IMG/VR virus record: IMGVR_UViG_3300013104_000085
Location: 1-20,482 of that record
Strand: one strand, 5' to 3'
DNA length: 20,482 nt
Source of the DNA: a virus
Shown here: in pieces, positions 1 through 7,061 of the stretch
How the letters are laid out: every line of letters starts with the position of its first letter
Position numbering within the stretch: position 1 is the stretch's first letter
The notes under the pieces: model-generated
Told to the model about the DNA's origin: nothing
Database searches by the model: none
The model's input: only the letters and a program-made list of their open reading frames with translations
Position numbers and translations under genes: made by a program

Positions 1-1
1 A

Positions 2-1450
2 AATACTGAACATCAAGCTTACGCGGACATGAAAGAGCGTTGGAAAACTATCAACGATGTCTGTGAAGGCTCAACCAAGATTAAAAAGCGTGGTGAGTAT
101 TACTTACCTAAGCCAAATGTTACAGCAGATGCTACTCAAAACGACCAGTATTATTTAGCGTACTTAACGCGAGCTGTGTTTTACGAGATTTCAAAAGACA
201 CATTAAATAAGATGGTAGGTGTGGTATTTGCGGAGGATCCAACATTCGAACCGGATGGAATGGATTTTCTTAAGTACGATGCAGATGGTACAGGTAAATC
301 AATTTACCAAGTGGGGCAATCATGCCTACAAGGTTTATTAAAACATGCACGTGGTGGTCTATTTGTTGACTATCCAACTACCGACGGCAATGTATCTGTA
401 CAGCAAGCAGAAAACTTAGGTATTCGCCCAACAATTGTTTTCTATGATGCTCTAAATATTATCAATTGGAGCGTCAAGCGTGTTGGATCTGTTTATAAGC
501 CTGATTTAATCGTTTTGTATGAAAAATCTACAGTAAAAGATCCAGAAGACGAGTTTGCTAAAAAAGAAGTAAATACTTACCGAGTATTACGTCTTGATGG
601 GAAAAATGAATATAACGTTCAAGTTTATTCGGATCAGTTGGGCGATTTACAGGGCGGTGAAATTCACTACCCAACTAATTCATTAGGCCAAAGATGGAAT
701 GAAATTCCTTTTATTCCTTTGGGGGCTTTGGCTAATGATTGGAATATTGACTCAATTCCATTGGAACCAATTGTCACCATGAACTTGGCCCATTATCAGA
801 ATAGTGCGAGCTATGAAGAGATGGTGTTCATATGTGGTCAGGCTCAACCAGTAATTAATGAACTAGATACCGATTGGCGTGACTGGCTTCAAAAAAATGG
901 TGTCCGCTTAGGTTCTAAAAATCCTTTAATGCTTCCGAAAGGCTCATCATTTGACTATAAGCAAGTCACTGAGAGCACCTTAGCTAAACAGGCTATGGAG
1001 GGTAAAGAAAAGTACATGCAAGCGCAAGGCGCTAAGTTATTTGAGGTTGAGCAAGGCAATAAAACGGCTACTCAATCCAATAACGAAAAACTTGCACAAT
1101 ACAGTGTGCTTTCTCTTTGTGTGGCAAACACTAATGAAGCTATGGAATATGCGCTGAAATGGTGTGCAGAGTTCTATGGTTCTGGAAGTAAAGCTAAGCT
1201 AACCATTAAGCAAGACTTTGCTAAAGGCAAGATTGATCTTGATACGCTTAAGTTCTATTGGGAAATGGTGCTTGCTAATCGCATGAGTATGGAAACATTC
1301 CATGAGATTCTAACTACAGGAAAAGTTCCTGAAATTAGTTTTGAGGATGAGCAGACCCGTATTGAAAGCGAAGCAGTTAATCGGCCTATGGTTGGATATG
1401 TACCGGGAGTGACAAATGAACAGCCAGTTGTCACAACAAGCACTACTTGA
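2..1450 (+). CDS. Phage portal protein, DUF4055 family (5' partial)
   Basis: Portal protein: the dodecameric ring at the capsid vertex through which DNA is packaged and to which the neck attaches. The reading frame is open to the left edge of the window: codons before the first ATG at 29 read NTEHQAYAD and continue smoothly into MKERWKTIND, so the true start is outside the window and position 29 is probably internal. The visible part (about 482 residues) resembles DUF4055 portals: an N-terminal region in which a conserved W leads into a 'D-V-C-E-G' segment, a central mixed region, and a long helical C-terminal part from about residue 320 containing QGNKTATQSNNEK. The next gene begins inside its last 35 bases, which implies translational coupling and agrees with the portal/minor-head pairing seen in tailed phages. 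Family assignment is by recognition of sequence style, not by a search. Confidence 0.85.
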   Translation, partial: NTEHQAYADMKERWKTINDVCEGSTKIKKRGEYYLPKPNVTADATQNDQYYLAYLTRAVFYEISKDTLNKMVGVVFAEDPTFEPDGMDFLKYDADGTGKSIYQVGQSCLQGLLKHARGGLFVDYPTTDGNVSVQQAENLGIRPTIVFYDALNIINWSVKRVGSVYKPDLIVLYEKSTVKDPEDEFAKKEVNTYRVLRLDGKNEYNVQVYSDQLGDLQGGEIHYPTNSLGQRWNEIPFIPLGALANDWNIDSIPLEPIVTMNLAHYQNSASYEEMVFICGQAQPVINELDTDWRDWLQKNGVRLGSKNPLMLPKGSSFDYKQVTESTLAKQAMEGKEKYMQAQGAKLFEVEQGNKTATQSNNEKLAQYSVLSLCVANTNEAMEYALKWCAEFYGSGSKAKLTIKQDFAKGKIDLDTLKFYWEMVLANRMSMETFHEILTTGKVPEISFEDEQTRIESEAVNRPMVGYVPGVTNEQPVVTTSTT

Positions 1451-2501
1451 TGCTTTAGTCTCTCATCAAGCTTATCTTTATCGCTTGTCATCTAGTGAAA
1501 TCACAAAGCTTGTTTCTCAGTTTGATTCAATATCGGGCGATATGCTGTCACAGCTTAGAGATTTGCTAGATGAGTTAAGCGATGCTGAAAGATCGGCTTT
1601 GATGGCAGGACAATACACAACACCTGCTTTAAAAGAGATTCGGACAGTTATCCAATCATGGCAAAGTACGGTAGCGTCAACGCTTATTGAGAGCTTCTCT
1701 GTAAGCGCAACGGCATTGGCGGTATATGAAGCTTCATATCAAGCTAAAACTCTTGCTGAGAAGCAAATAGAGCCAAATGGCAATACATTGCTTAATAAAG
1801 CAAAGAAAGCCCCGTTAAGTGGCGGTGTGCTGCTTGATTCTATCTTTGCTCGAATTGCCGATGATACCCGTCTCAGAGTGGAGCAGGTAATTCGTGATGG
1901 TTTATCTAATGATCAGACCAATCAGCAGATCATCCAAAGGATTAAAGGTAAGAAAGCCCTTAATTATCAAGATGGGCTACTTGAGCAAAGCCGATCACAG
2001 ATATCTACAATGGTTCGTACTGCTAGAAGTCATGTATCTAATGTGGCCTTGAATGAAACGTACACTGCCATCGGTGTTGAGTATGTAAAGTTCATTGCAA
2101 CACTGGACAGTCGTACTTCTAAAATCTGTATGGGATATTCGGACAAGGTATACAAGAAAGATGAGCCGCATCCAGTACCCCCATTACATCCTAATTGCCG
2201 ATCATTATTAATTCCTGTCACTGATGAGCATGGTAAAACTATTGGTAAGCGACCTTTCAACAACAAGGTGAATGGTGAAGGTGAAATAGGTGTTGTTGAT
2301 TCAAACACAACATTTAAAGGTTGGTTTGATAAACAAGATGCAGCTTTTCAAAAGTCTTGGCTTGGCCCTGCAAGATACAAGCTATTCAAAGAGGGTAAAT
2401 ACTCTCTAGATAAGTTTGTAGATCCTTTGACTGGTCAGCCATTCACTCTTGCTGAGCTTAAAAAGCTTGATGAAGAAATGTTTAAGAGGTTGGGGCTATG
2501 A
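1416..2501 (+). CDS. Phage minor head protein (MuF / SPP1 gp7-like)
   Basis: Head morphogenesis protein of the MuF/SPP1 gp7 family, 361 aa, a minor capsid component packaged near the portal. The diagnostic part lies at residues about 160-270: a helical stretch with MVRTARSHVSN, then TLDSRTSKIC and PPLHPNCRS, the D-x-R-T-S...C...HPNCR pattern of the family, with Cys/His residues that may bind metal. The N-terminal 150 residues are predicted mostly helical. The start at 1416 is supported by GGGAG at 1405-1409, six bases before the ATG, although this places the start 35 bases inside the portal gene. Its stop codon overlaps the next small ORF (ATGA at 2498). No toxin domain is visible at the C-terminus, unlike the large MuF polymorphic-toxin fusions. 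Confidence 0.88.
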   Translation: MNSQLSQQALLDALVSHQAYLYRLSSSEITKLVSQFDSISGDMLSQLRDLLDELSDAERSALMAGQYTTPALKEIRTVIQSWQSTVASTLIESFSVSATALAVYEASYQAKTLAEKQIEPNGNTLLNKAKKAPLSGGVLLDSIFARIADDTRLRVEQVIRDGLSNDQTNQQIIQRIKGKKALNYQDGLLEQSRSQISTMVRTARSHVSNVALNETYTAIGVEYVKFIATLDSRTSKICMGYSDKVYKKDEPHPVPPLHPNCRSLLIPVTDEHGKTIGKRPFNNKVNGEGEIGVVDSNTTFKGWFDKQDAAFQKSWLGPARYKLFKEGKYSLDKFVDPLTGQPFTLAELKKLDEEMFKRLGL

Positions 2502-2647
2502 TCTATTTCTTTTGTGTTCTTCTCTTTGTTGCGCTTTTATATGGAAAAGCTGACGGCATAGGGGCTTTTGCCTTAGCAATTGTTGATTTGGCATTAATTG
2601 CTGCAATCCTATTTTTATGGTGTGCAGATAAAAAGGTATTCCTATGA
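2498..2647 (+). CDS. Small two-helix membrane protein (49 aa), unknown function
   Basis: A 49-residue ORF starting MIYFFCVLLFVALLY and ending CADKKVFL. It starts in an ATGA overlap with the minor head gene and ends in an ATGA overlap with the next ORF, so translation is probably coupled. It holds two hydrophobic stretches (about residues 2-15 and 22-41) separated by GKADGIG, which suggests a membrane hairpin. I do not recognise a family. Its position between head genes is unusual for a holin or other lysis gene, and it has no clear Shine-Dalgarno of its own beyond 'AGAGG' about ten bases upstream. Evidence for a real gene is the perfect overlaps and the sensible amphipathic layout; conservation was not tested. 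Confidence 0.5.
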   Translation: MIYFFCVLLFVALLYGKADGIGAFALAIVDLALIAAILFLWCADKKVFL

Positions 2648-2712
2648 TCACATCCGAACAGCAACTTATTAATGACCTAATCCTATGGTCTTGGACTATT
2701 CCAAGAAAATAA
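2644..2712 (+). CDS. Tiny coupled ORF (22 aa), hypothetical
   Basis: Begins in an ATGA overlap with the 49-aa membrane ORF and encodes MITSEQQLINDLILWSWTIP plus RK before TAA. It ends 15 bases before the terminator hairpin at 2728. The C-terminal half is hydrophobic and tryptophan-rich with a basic end. Short length makes chance occurrence possible; the case for translation rests only on the exact start/stop overlap and on filling the space up to the terminator. No function can be assigned. Confidence 0.25.
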   Translation: MITSEQQLINDLILWSWTIPRK

Positions 2713-2727
2713 CAGTTTTAAAACCTT

Positions 2728-2749
2728 AGCACCTTCGGGTGCTTTTTTA
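2728..2749 (+). terminator. Rho-independent terminator after minor-head cluster
   Basis: Stem AGCACC (2728-2733), TTCG tetraloop, GGTGCT (2738-2743), then a run of T to 2748. It separates portal/minor-head transcription from the scaffold gene, whose ATG lies 45 bases downstream, so it is probably partial or subject to late antitermination. Confidence 0.85.
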
Positions 2750-2792
2750 TTGCCCGCAGTTTGTGACTGCAAAACCGCTCAGGGAGCAAAAC

Positions 2793-3518
2793 ATGAAATA
2801 CAAACTCGATAGCCTAGAGGGCTTATCTGATGAAATGAAGGCACTTTATGAAGAAAAAGACGGTGCATTTTATTTAAAAGTTGAAGGTCTGCCGCAGCAA
2901 GACAATTCAGAGCTTGATGGGTTAAAGCGAAAAGTTGAAGAACTTCTTGGAGAAAAGAAATCTGCTCAACAAAAACAACGTGAAGCAGAAGAAAAAGCCC
3001 AAAAAGAAGCTGAAGAAGCGGCCCGTAAAAAAGGTGATGTTGCTGCAATTGAAGCATCTTGGAAAGCCAAGTTAGAACAAGCAGAAGCTAAACATGCCGA
3101 AGCAACCAAAGCATTGCAAGACCAAGTCTACAAATTAACTGTCGGGCAAACAGCACAATCTTTAGCAAGTGAGCTTTCTATCAAAGGCTCGGAGGCAGTA
3201 TTGCTTCCACACATTACAAACCGTCTTCAAGTTGAAACTGATGAAAACGGTGAAGTCAAAGTTCGAGTACTAGATTCGCAGGGCAAACCTAGTGCAATGA
3301 ACATTGATGATCTTAAAAAAGAGTTCCGCAGCAATGTGGCATTTAAGCCATTAATTGTTGCTTCAAATGCGTCAGGAAGTGGGGCTTCTGGCGGTGGTTC
3401 AGGTGGTGGAGCTGCTAAGAAACCAAGCGAAATGACACCTCAAGAACGTTTGGATTTCCAAAAGAGTGACCCTCAAGGATTCCAGTCTGCGTTGGCGAAT
3501 GGTGACTTTAATAATTAA
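2793..3518 (+). CDS. Capsid scaffolding protein
   Basis: A 241-aa protein directly before the major capsid gene, with the make-up of a phage scaffold: acidic N-terminus (MKYKLDSLEGLSDEMKALYE), a long charged coiled coil at about residues 40-115 rich in K/E/Q, a middle region containing a DENGEVKVRVLDSQGK turn, a very flexible Gly/Ser/Ala linker at about residues 191-209, and a short C-terminal helical piece (PQERLDFQKSDPQGFQSALA) that could be the capsid-binding tail. Scaffolds nucleate procapsid assembly and leave or are degraded before maturation. The start at 2793 is chosen because AGGGAG (2781-2786) lies upstream with a six-base gap; an in-frame upstream start at 2739 would fall inside the terminator hairpin. 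Assigned by position and composition; no protease motif is visible. Confidence 0.8.
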   Translation: MKYKLDSLEGLSDEMKALYEEKDGAFYLKVEGLPQQDNSELDGLKRKVEELLGEKKSAQQKQREAEEKAQKEAEEAARKKGDVAAIEASWKAKLEQAEAKHAEATKALQDQVYKLTVGQTAQSLASELSIKGSEAVLLPHITNRLQVETDENGEVKVRVLDSQGKPSAMNIDDLKKEFRSNVAFKPLIVASNASGSGASGGGSGGGAAKKPSEMTPQERLDFQKSDPQGFQSALANGDFNN

Positions 3519-3535
3519 TTTTTAGGAGTATATCC

Positions 3536-4552
3536 ATGCCTTCTTTAGTAGAAGTATTTAACCGTGACGTAGTTTTATCTTATCTGCGTCCGAACCCTGT
3601 GGCAGTGTCGCCTCTCGTACAATCTGGTGCATTCGCGTCTGATGACCGCTTACGTCCTTTGTTAACAAGTGGTTCTTCAACTTTCATTGTTCCCTATATC
3701 AATGGTATCGATGGCAACGTTGAGCAGAACTATGGAAACACCATTCTGACTGATATTGCAATGCCACGAACTATTGATGCTGGTTCAATGACTGGCCGTG
3801 TCGCGTATATGAACGAAGGTTTTGTTGAATCCACATTGGCTCGTTACTTATCACAAGTAAATGCACTTGAATTAATTGGTGGCATGCTTAACAAGTACTG
3901 GCTCGATGCTGCTGAAAATCGTGCACGAGCAACAGTAATTGGCTTGCGTAATTATGACCAAGCTAATAATAAAGTGCTTACAACAGACATCTCAGCTTCA
4001 ACTGCAACTGATGCTACACGATGGTCAGTAGATGCTTACATTGATGCAGAAAGCACCATGAAACAAGCATTACGTGGCCGTGGTGTGATGTTTGTACATT
4101 CGCGTATTGCAGCGAAGATGCGTAAACAGCAACTTCTTGAGCAAGTGACCACTAGCGATAACTTGCCACCTATCACTGTTTATAACGGTCGTGCGGTAAT
4201 TGAAACTGACTTCAATACACAGATCGGAACTGGTGCAAACGCTAAGTTCATTACGATCCTAGCAGGTCCGGGTGCTTTCTCTTTTGACTCGGTGCCGGGT
4301 CCAGAAGATTTAGAAATTGAACGTACTGCTGCAACTGGTAACGGTGCTGGTCATCGTTGCTTATGGACTCGTCGCAATATGCTAATCCACCCACAAGGGT
4401 TTAGCTTCATTGCTCCAGAAAATACGCTTAGTGGCGGTACGGAAACAGAAGCATTAAGTGCATCTTGGGCCGACTTGCAGAAAGCTGAAAACTGGAAACT
4501 GGAAACAGCAGCAGAAGACACCTCAATCCGCTTCCTAATTACTAACCTTTAA
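3536..4552 (+). CDS. Major capsid protein
   Basis: A 338-aa protein 17 bases after the scaffold gene, preceded by a good Shine-Dalgarno (AGGAG just before the spacer to ATG 3536). Begins MPSLVEVFNRDVVLSYLRPN. It is the expected size and position for an HK97-fold coat protein that works with a separate scaffold rather than a fused delta domain. The middle has IVPYINGIDGNVEQNYGN and an alanine/asparagine-rich helix (LNKYWLDAAENRARATVIG) that would fit the spine helix; the C-terminal third contains the turn motif GPGAFSFDSVPGPEDLEIE and RNMLIHPQGFSF, a pattern common near the end of coat proteins. GC and codon use are slightly more even than in neighbouring genes, in keeping with high expression. 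Confidence 0.9.
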   Translation: MPSLVEVFNRDVVLSYLRPNPVAVSPLVQSGAFASDDRLRPLLTSGSSTFIVPYINGIDGNVEQNYGNTILTDIAMPRTIDAGSMTGRVAYMNEGFVESTLARYLSQVNALELIGGMLNKYWLDAAENRARATVIGLRNYDQANNKVLTTDISASTATDATRWSVDAYIDAESTMKQALRGRGVMFVHSRIAAKMRKQQLLEQVTTSDNLPPITVYNGRAVIETDFNTQIGTGANAKFITILAGPGAFSFDSVPGPEDLEIERTAATGNGAGHRCLWTRRNMLIHPQGFSFIAPENTLSGGTETEALSASWADLQKAENWKLETAAEDTSIRFLITNL

Positions 4553-4563
4553 GGAGAGCAGTC

Positions 4564-4749
4564 ATGGCTGAGAAGCAACCAGACTACAAATACCAATATC
4601 CAACAGACCGCCGATATGCTGATGATGCAACAGACACATTAGCAGCGGGTACGATGTTTGATCCTGCAAAGACGGCAGGCGATTACGGCATTAAGGACCC
4701 TGAAGTAGCGGTTCCAGTACCAGAAGCTCCGCTTAACGGTGGCGCTTAA
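4564..4749 (+). CDS. Small capsid-adjacent protein (61 aa), unknown
   Basis: Sixty-one residues starting MAEKQPDYKYQYPTDRRYAD, rich in D, Y, A and P, with a proline-rich end (VAVPVPEAPLNGGA). It follows the coat gene by 11 bases, has a strong site (AAGGAGAG) before its ATG and is followed by a hairpin, so it is co-expressed with the coat protein. I do not recognise a family. Position suggests a decoration, head-fibre or head-completion accessory role, but there is no motif to support a choice. No membrane segment or signal peptide. Confidence 0.7.
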   Translation: MAEKQPDYKYQYPTDRRYADDATDTLAAGTMFDPAKTAGDYGIKDPEVAVPVPEAPLNGGA

Positions 4750-4757
4750 CTCAAGTA

Positions 4758-4780
4758 GGGCGGCTTTCGAGCCGTCCTTC
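4758..4780 (+). terminator. Hairpin after capsid genes, weak terminator
   Basis: Stem GGGCGGCT (4758-4765), TTCG loop, AGCCGTCC (4770-4777): eight pairs with one G-U. The following bases (TTCTTAATTAG) are a poor T-tract, so termination is likely partial; it may instead protect the abundant coat mRNA 3' end. Confidence 0.6.
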
Positions 4781-4805
4781 TTAATTAGATTTTTAGGATT
4801 AAGCT

Positions 4806-5192
4806 ATGAACTATGTGACAGTCGAAAGTGTGACTCAAAAGCTAGGGCCTAACTGGTGGGGTAATGGCGACCCTGTCATTGCAGTAATGCAGGCGAACGC
4901 GTGGCTTAATGCTAAGAATTTACCAGAATATCCAGGAGGTGAAGTTCCTGATTCTATTCTGACAGCAGGCGCATATCTGGCAAAGCTTGCATCAGCAGGT
5001 CAACTCTACACAACCAAAGAAGGCGTTGTATCCTCTAAAACCGTTTCTGCCCAATCTGGCACGTCTGTTAGCAAAACTTATGTTGCTGGCAAGGAAGAGT
5101 CAGTTAGCGGTGATATGCAATTCATTCTTGACCTTCTAGAACCATTCTTGAGTGAGAAGTATCACATCAACACTTATGTCATAACGGAGTAA
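4806..5192 (+). CDS. Head-tail connector (adaptor) protein, putative
   Basis: A 128-aa protein starting MNYVTVESVTQKLGPNWWGN, preceded by TTAGGA before ATG 4806. N-terminal part is helical and contains a residue pattern (AVMQANAWLNAKNLPEY...VPDSILTAGAYLAKLASAG) like the phage connector proteins often labelled 'DnaT-like ssDNA-binding domain' or gp6/gp15-type adaptors, which form the first ring below the portal. The second half has a Ser/Thr-rich segment (VSSKTVSAQSGTSVSKTY), then a short helix (MQFILDLLEPFL). It is the first gene of the neck block and lies four bases before the next gene. Fold assignment rests on family resemblance and gene order. Confidence 0.7.
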   Translation: MNYVTVESVTQKLGPNWWGNGDPVIAVMQANAWLNAKNLPEYPGGEVPDSILTAGAYLAKLASAGQLYTTKEGVVSSKTVSAQSGTSVSKTYVAGKEESVSGDMQFILDLLEPFLSEKYHINTYVITE

Positions 5193-5195
5193 GTC

Positions 5196-5588
5196 ATGGG
5201 AATGCGTGATGAGATTCAGCAGGAATTGGCAGCTGCGTTTGATGCTGAAGATGAACTGGCAGACGCTGTAGATTCCTTTACCTGTACTCGTAAGATTTTA
5301 ACAGGATCGAATCCTGCTACTGGCGAGGATACTTACACAGCATATGTATACGGTGGCAGAGGCGTCCTATTTGGCTCATATCTTAAAGATTTAGTGAAGC
5401 CTATAGATTACCGAGCCACTGACTCAAAAGCCGTGCTACTGCAAAATGAAGTGGTATCAAGTGATGGTGATTTAGTTGAGCCAGAAGTTAATGACATTTG
5501 GGTGATCGAAGGCGGAAATTATCGGGTTGTGAGTTGCGGGAAAGACCCCGCAGATGCGACATGGATTGCTCAGTTGAGGAAAGTGTAA
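5196..5588 (+). CDS. Head closure / head-tail stopper protein, putative
   Basis: A 130-aa protein starting MGMRDEIQQELAAAFDAEDE. After an acidic N-terminal helix it becomes beta-rich: FTCTRKI, YTAYVYGGRGVLFGSYLKDL, AVLLQNEVVS and DIWVIEGGNYRVVSC, a layout typical of the small beta-barrel stopper/head-closure proteins (SPP1 gp16 or lambda FII-like). Position as the second neck gene supports this. GGAG is found at the end of the previous gene, before ATG 5196; the alternative ATG at 5202 is also possible. Its TAA overlaps the next ATG (TAATG), so the next gene is translationally coupled. Confidence 0.65.
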   Translation: MGMRDEIQQELAAAFDAEDELADAVDSFTCTRKILTGSNPATGEDTYTAYVYGGRGVLFGSYLKDLVKPIDYRATDSKAVLLQNEVVSSDGDLVEPEVNDIWVIEGGNYRVVSCGKDPADATWIAQLRKV

Positions 5589-5884
5589 TGATTAACTTAG
5601 ATGATGGAAATTTGATTACCCAAGCTATTAATGAAGATGGTGTATATCATGTTGAAGTTCGCAAAGACAATTTACCAAAGAAAGTCATGATAGATGGTGA
5701 AGAGTGCAAGTTTGTAATTTTTGCTGACACAAACAAGGGTTATTTGATTCGCCATAAAACAACGCTAGAAGGACGTGTTGTGACAGTGTTTAACGAACCT
5801 GCTTTTGAGCTTCTTTTTGGAAAGGTGGAGGTGATCATTAATGGGCTGGACAAGCAAACCAACGAGCTTTATCCAAACTGTTGA
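5588..5884 (+). CDS. Hypothetical neck-region protein (98 aa)
   Basis: Ninety-eight residues starting MINLDDGNLITQAINEDGVY. The start at 5588 is chosen over an in-frame upstream ATG at 5498 because GAGGA lies at 5576-5580 and the start shares a base with the preceding stop (TAATG); the upstream choice would overlap 90 bases of the stopper gene. The sequence alternates short beta-like strands (YHVEVRKDN, KVMIDGEECKFVIFADTN, YLIRHKTTLEGRVVTVFN) and looks like a small soluble beta-rich domain. The last 44 bases overlap the next gene in another frame. I do not recognise it. It is an insertion into the usual connector-stopper-completion order. Confidence 0.7.
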   Translation: MINLDDGNLITQAINEDGVYHVEVRKDNLPKKVMIDGEECKFVIFADTNKGYLIRHKTTLEGRVVTVFNEPAFELLFGKVEVIINGLDKQTNELYPNC

Positions 5885-6263
5885 GGCAGACCTAACCAAA
5901 AGACAAAAAGATATTGTGATTGATGCCTTGGGTGGAGTGGTAATGCAAAGTCCAGTGGATACAGGTGCATTCCGAGCCTCACACAGAGTTAGCATTAACC
6001 AGCCTGACCAATCCTATAATGAAGCAGAAGAGGATAAAGGCGGAGCTTCAACAATCAGCAAGGGTACAAGTGCTTTATCTCGATTAGTTCCTTACTCGGC
6101 AGTCTACATTCAAACAAATAGCCCATATGGAACAAAGATTGAATACGGGAACTTCACGGACAAACCTTCCACTCCCAAAACAACTGGCGGCTACTCTAAA
6201 CAAGCACCTCAAGGCGTTTATTCCACAACCTTTAACTATATTGCTCAAAAATACGGTGGTTAA
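5841..6263 (+). CDS. Tail completion / neck protein, HK97 gp10-like
   Basis: A 140-aa protein starting MGWTSKPTSFIQTVEADLTK. The segment SPVDTGAFRASHRVSINQ (about residues 36-53) is the hallmark 'S-P-V-D-T-G-x-x-R-x-S' of HK97 gp10-like neck proteins, which help join the tail to the filled head. The later part (SPYGTKIEYGNFTDKP) fits the family's 'Y...iEyG' motif. A very strong ribosome site, GGAGGTGA at 5826-5833, precedes ATG 5841 although this start is 44 bases inside the preceding gene, so the overlap is genuine. It is followed two bases later by the tail terminator gene. Confidence 0.82.
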   Translation: MGWTSKPTSFIQTVEADLTKRQKDIVIDALGGVVMQSPVDTGAFRASHRVSINQPDQSYNEAEEDKGGASTISKGTSALSRLVPYSAVYIQTNSPYGTKIEYGNFTDKPSTPKTTGGYSKQAPQGVYSTTFNYIAQKYGG

Positions 6264-6265
6264 AA

Positions 6266-6661
6266 ATGGCAATGACACTAGATCAAGCTCGACAAGCCAT
6301 AATCACTCGAGCAATGGCATTTACTGGAATAGCTCAAACTCGGATTAAGTATCCAAATAAAGATTTCACAGTTCCGGCTGATGGACTTTGGTGTGACATT
6401 AATATTTTATGGGGACAGTCATTGATTGCTGGTGTTGGTGATACTCCATGCACACGCAGAACTGGTCTAATCTCAATTAACTGCATGGCTCGCTTAAATA
6501 CTCATGAAGTAGCAATCACACAGCTTGCAGATGCTTGGTTAAGCCACTTTGAATATTTCTCAACCGGTCAATTAGAAATACTTCAAGGCCAAGTGCAGAA
6601 CTTGGGTAATAACACGGACTTTGTTCAATATAATGTGTCGATTGGATTTAGGGTGAATTGA
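6266..6661 (+). CDS. Phage tail terminator protein (DUF4128-like)
   Basis: A 131-aa protein starting MAMTLDQARQAIITRAMAFT. The pattern of an N-terminal helix, a conserved tryptophan strand (DGLWCDINILWGQSL), a GVGDTPCTRRTGLISI strand pair and a later helix (VAITQLADAWLSHFE) matches lambda gpU/DUF4128-like tail terminators, which cap the growing tail tube and bind the neck. Its position after the HK97 gp10-like gene and before the tail tube gene is canonical, even though an accessory block of about 1.1 kb now separates it from the tube gene. Confidence 0.8.
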   Translation: MAMTLDQARQAIITRAMAFTGIAQTRIKYPNKDFTVPADGLWCDINILWGQSLIAGVGDTPCTRRTGLISINCMARLNTHEVAITQLADAWLSHFEYFSTGQLEILQGQVQNLGNNTDFVQYNVSIGFRVN

Positions 6662-6662
6662 T

Positions 6663-6884
6663 ATGAATGACTACCAAATGATTCTTAAAGAAATAGAGCA
6701 GAAAAAGGCACAACTTGAGCAAGAGTTGATGCAGCTTGTCAGTGCTAAAGTCAATGAATGGCAGAGTGTAAACAATCTACCAATCAAAAGTATTTACATT
6801 GATCTTGCTGATGTAACTTCACTAGGCGGGAATAAGAAATACATCGTATCTGCTGCTTCTGTAGACATAGACTACAAGCCTTAA
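6663..6884 (+). CDS. Hypothetical protein (73 aa)
   Basis: Seventy-three residues starting MNDYQMILKEIEQKKAQLEQ, one base after the tail terminator gene stop. The first 35 residues form a predicted amphipathic helix or coiled coil rich in K, E and Q; the rest (LPIKSIYIDLADVTSLGGNK, then KYIVSAASVDIDYKP) is beta-like. No family recognised. Because it is the last gene before a terminator and has no ribosome site stronger than 'ATTGAT', it is probably coupled to the gene before it. Confidence 0.65.
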   Translation: MNDYQMILKEIEQKKAQLEQELMQLVSAKVNEWQSVNNLPIKSIYIDLADVTSLGGNKKYIVSAASVDIDYKP

Positions 6885-6915
6885 TCGCACAACAAACCTA
6901 ATTTAATTTTAAACG

Positions 6916-6942
6916 AACCTGTCCTTAGCGGCAGGTTTTTTT
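6916..6942 (+). terminator. Rho-independent terminator after neck genes
   Basis: Stem AACCTGTC (6916-6923), loop CTTAGC, GGCAGGTT (6930-6937) with one G-U, followed by T-tract to 6942. It closes the head/neck transcript before accessory block A. Confidence 0.85.
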
Positions 6943-6944
6943 AT

Positions 6945-7040
6945 GCCTGAAATTCAGGCGAACACTGGCTAGAGCGACGGTTCGAAAGGAAGATGGTCAT
7001 TCGACTACTCATTGCATCTTCTTGCCAGTGATTTTTATTT
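6945..7040 (+). ncRNA. Candidate structured RNA element in the leader of accessory block A
   Basis: This stretch has more pairing than expected. A short hairpin GCCTGA-AAT-TCAGGC (6945-6959) is followed by a nested structure: outer arms CACTGGC (6963-6969) and GCCAGTG (7024-7030), and inside, a nine-pair stem 6987-6995 / 7015-7023 (one G-U) that stacks directly on the outer stem. A small CGA/TCG hairpin may occupy the remaining 6970-6986. A T-rich run (ATTTTTATTT) follows at 7031-7040. It could be a small RNA ending at that run or a 5' leader structure of the antirepressor-like gene. No known RNA family is recognised and expression is unknown. Confidence 0.35.
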
Positions 7041-7061
7041 ATGGGTAGTCGGAGCATATCA

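Noticed and set aside
5498-5587. An earlier ATG for the 98-aa neck-region gene
   Set aside because: Would overlap 90 bases of the preceding gene, gives an arginine/cysteine-rich unlikely N-terminus, and lacks a ribosome site; the TAATG start at 5588 has GAGGA at the right distance.
6127-6348. A 73-codon plus-strand frame across the end of the gp10-like gene and the start of the tail terminator
   Set aside because: It is in another frame of two well-supported genes, has no ribosome site and is low-complexity (Asn/Ser-rich end).
6979-6986. GGTTCGAA resembling a tRNA T-arm
   Set aside because: The bases around it do not form acceptor, D or anticodon stems; the pairing here is better explained by the nested hairpins at 6963-7030.
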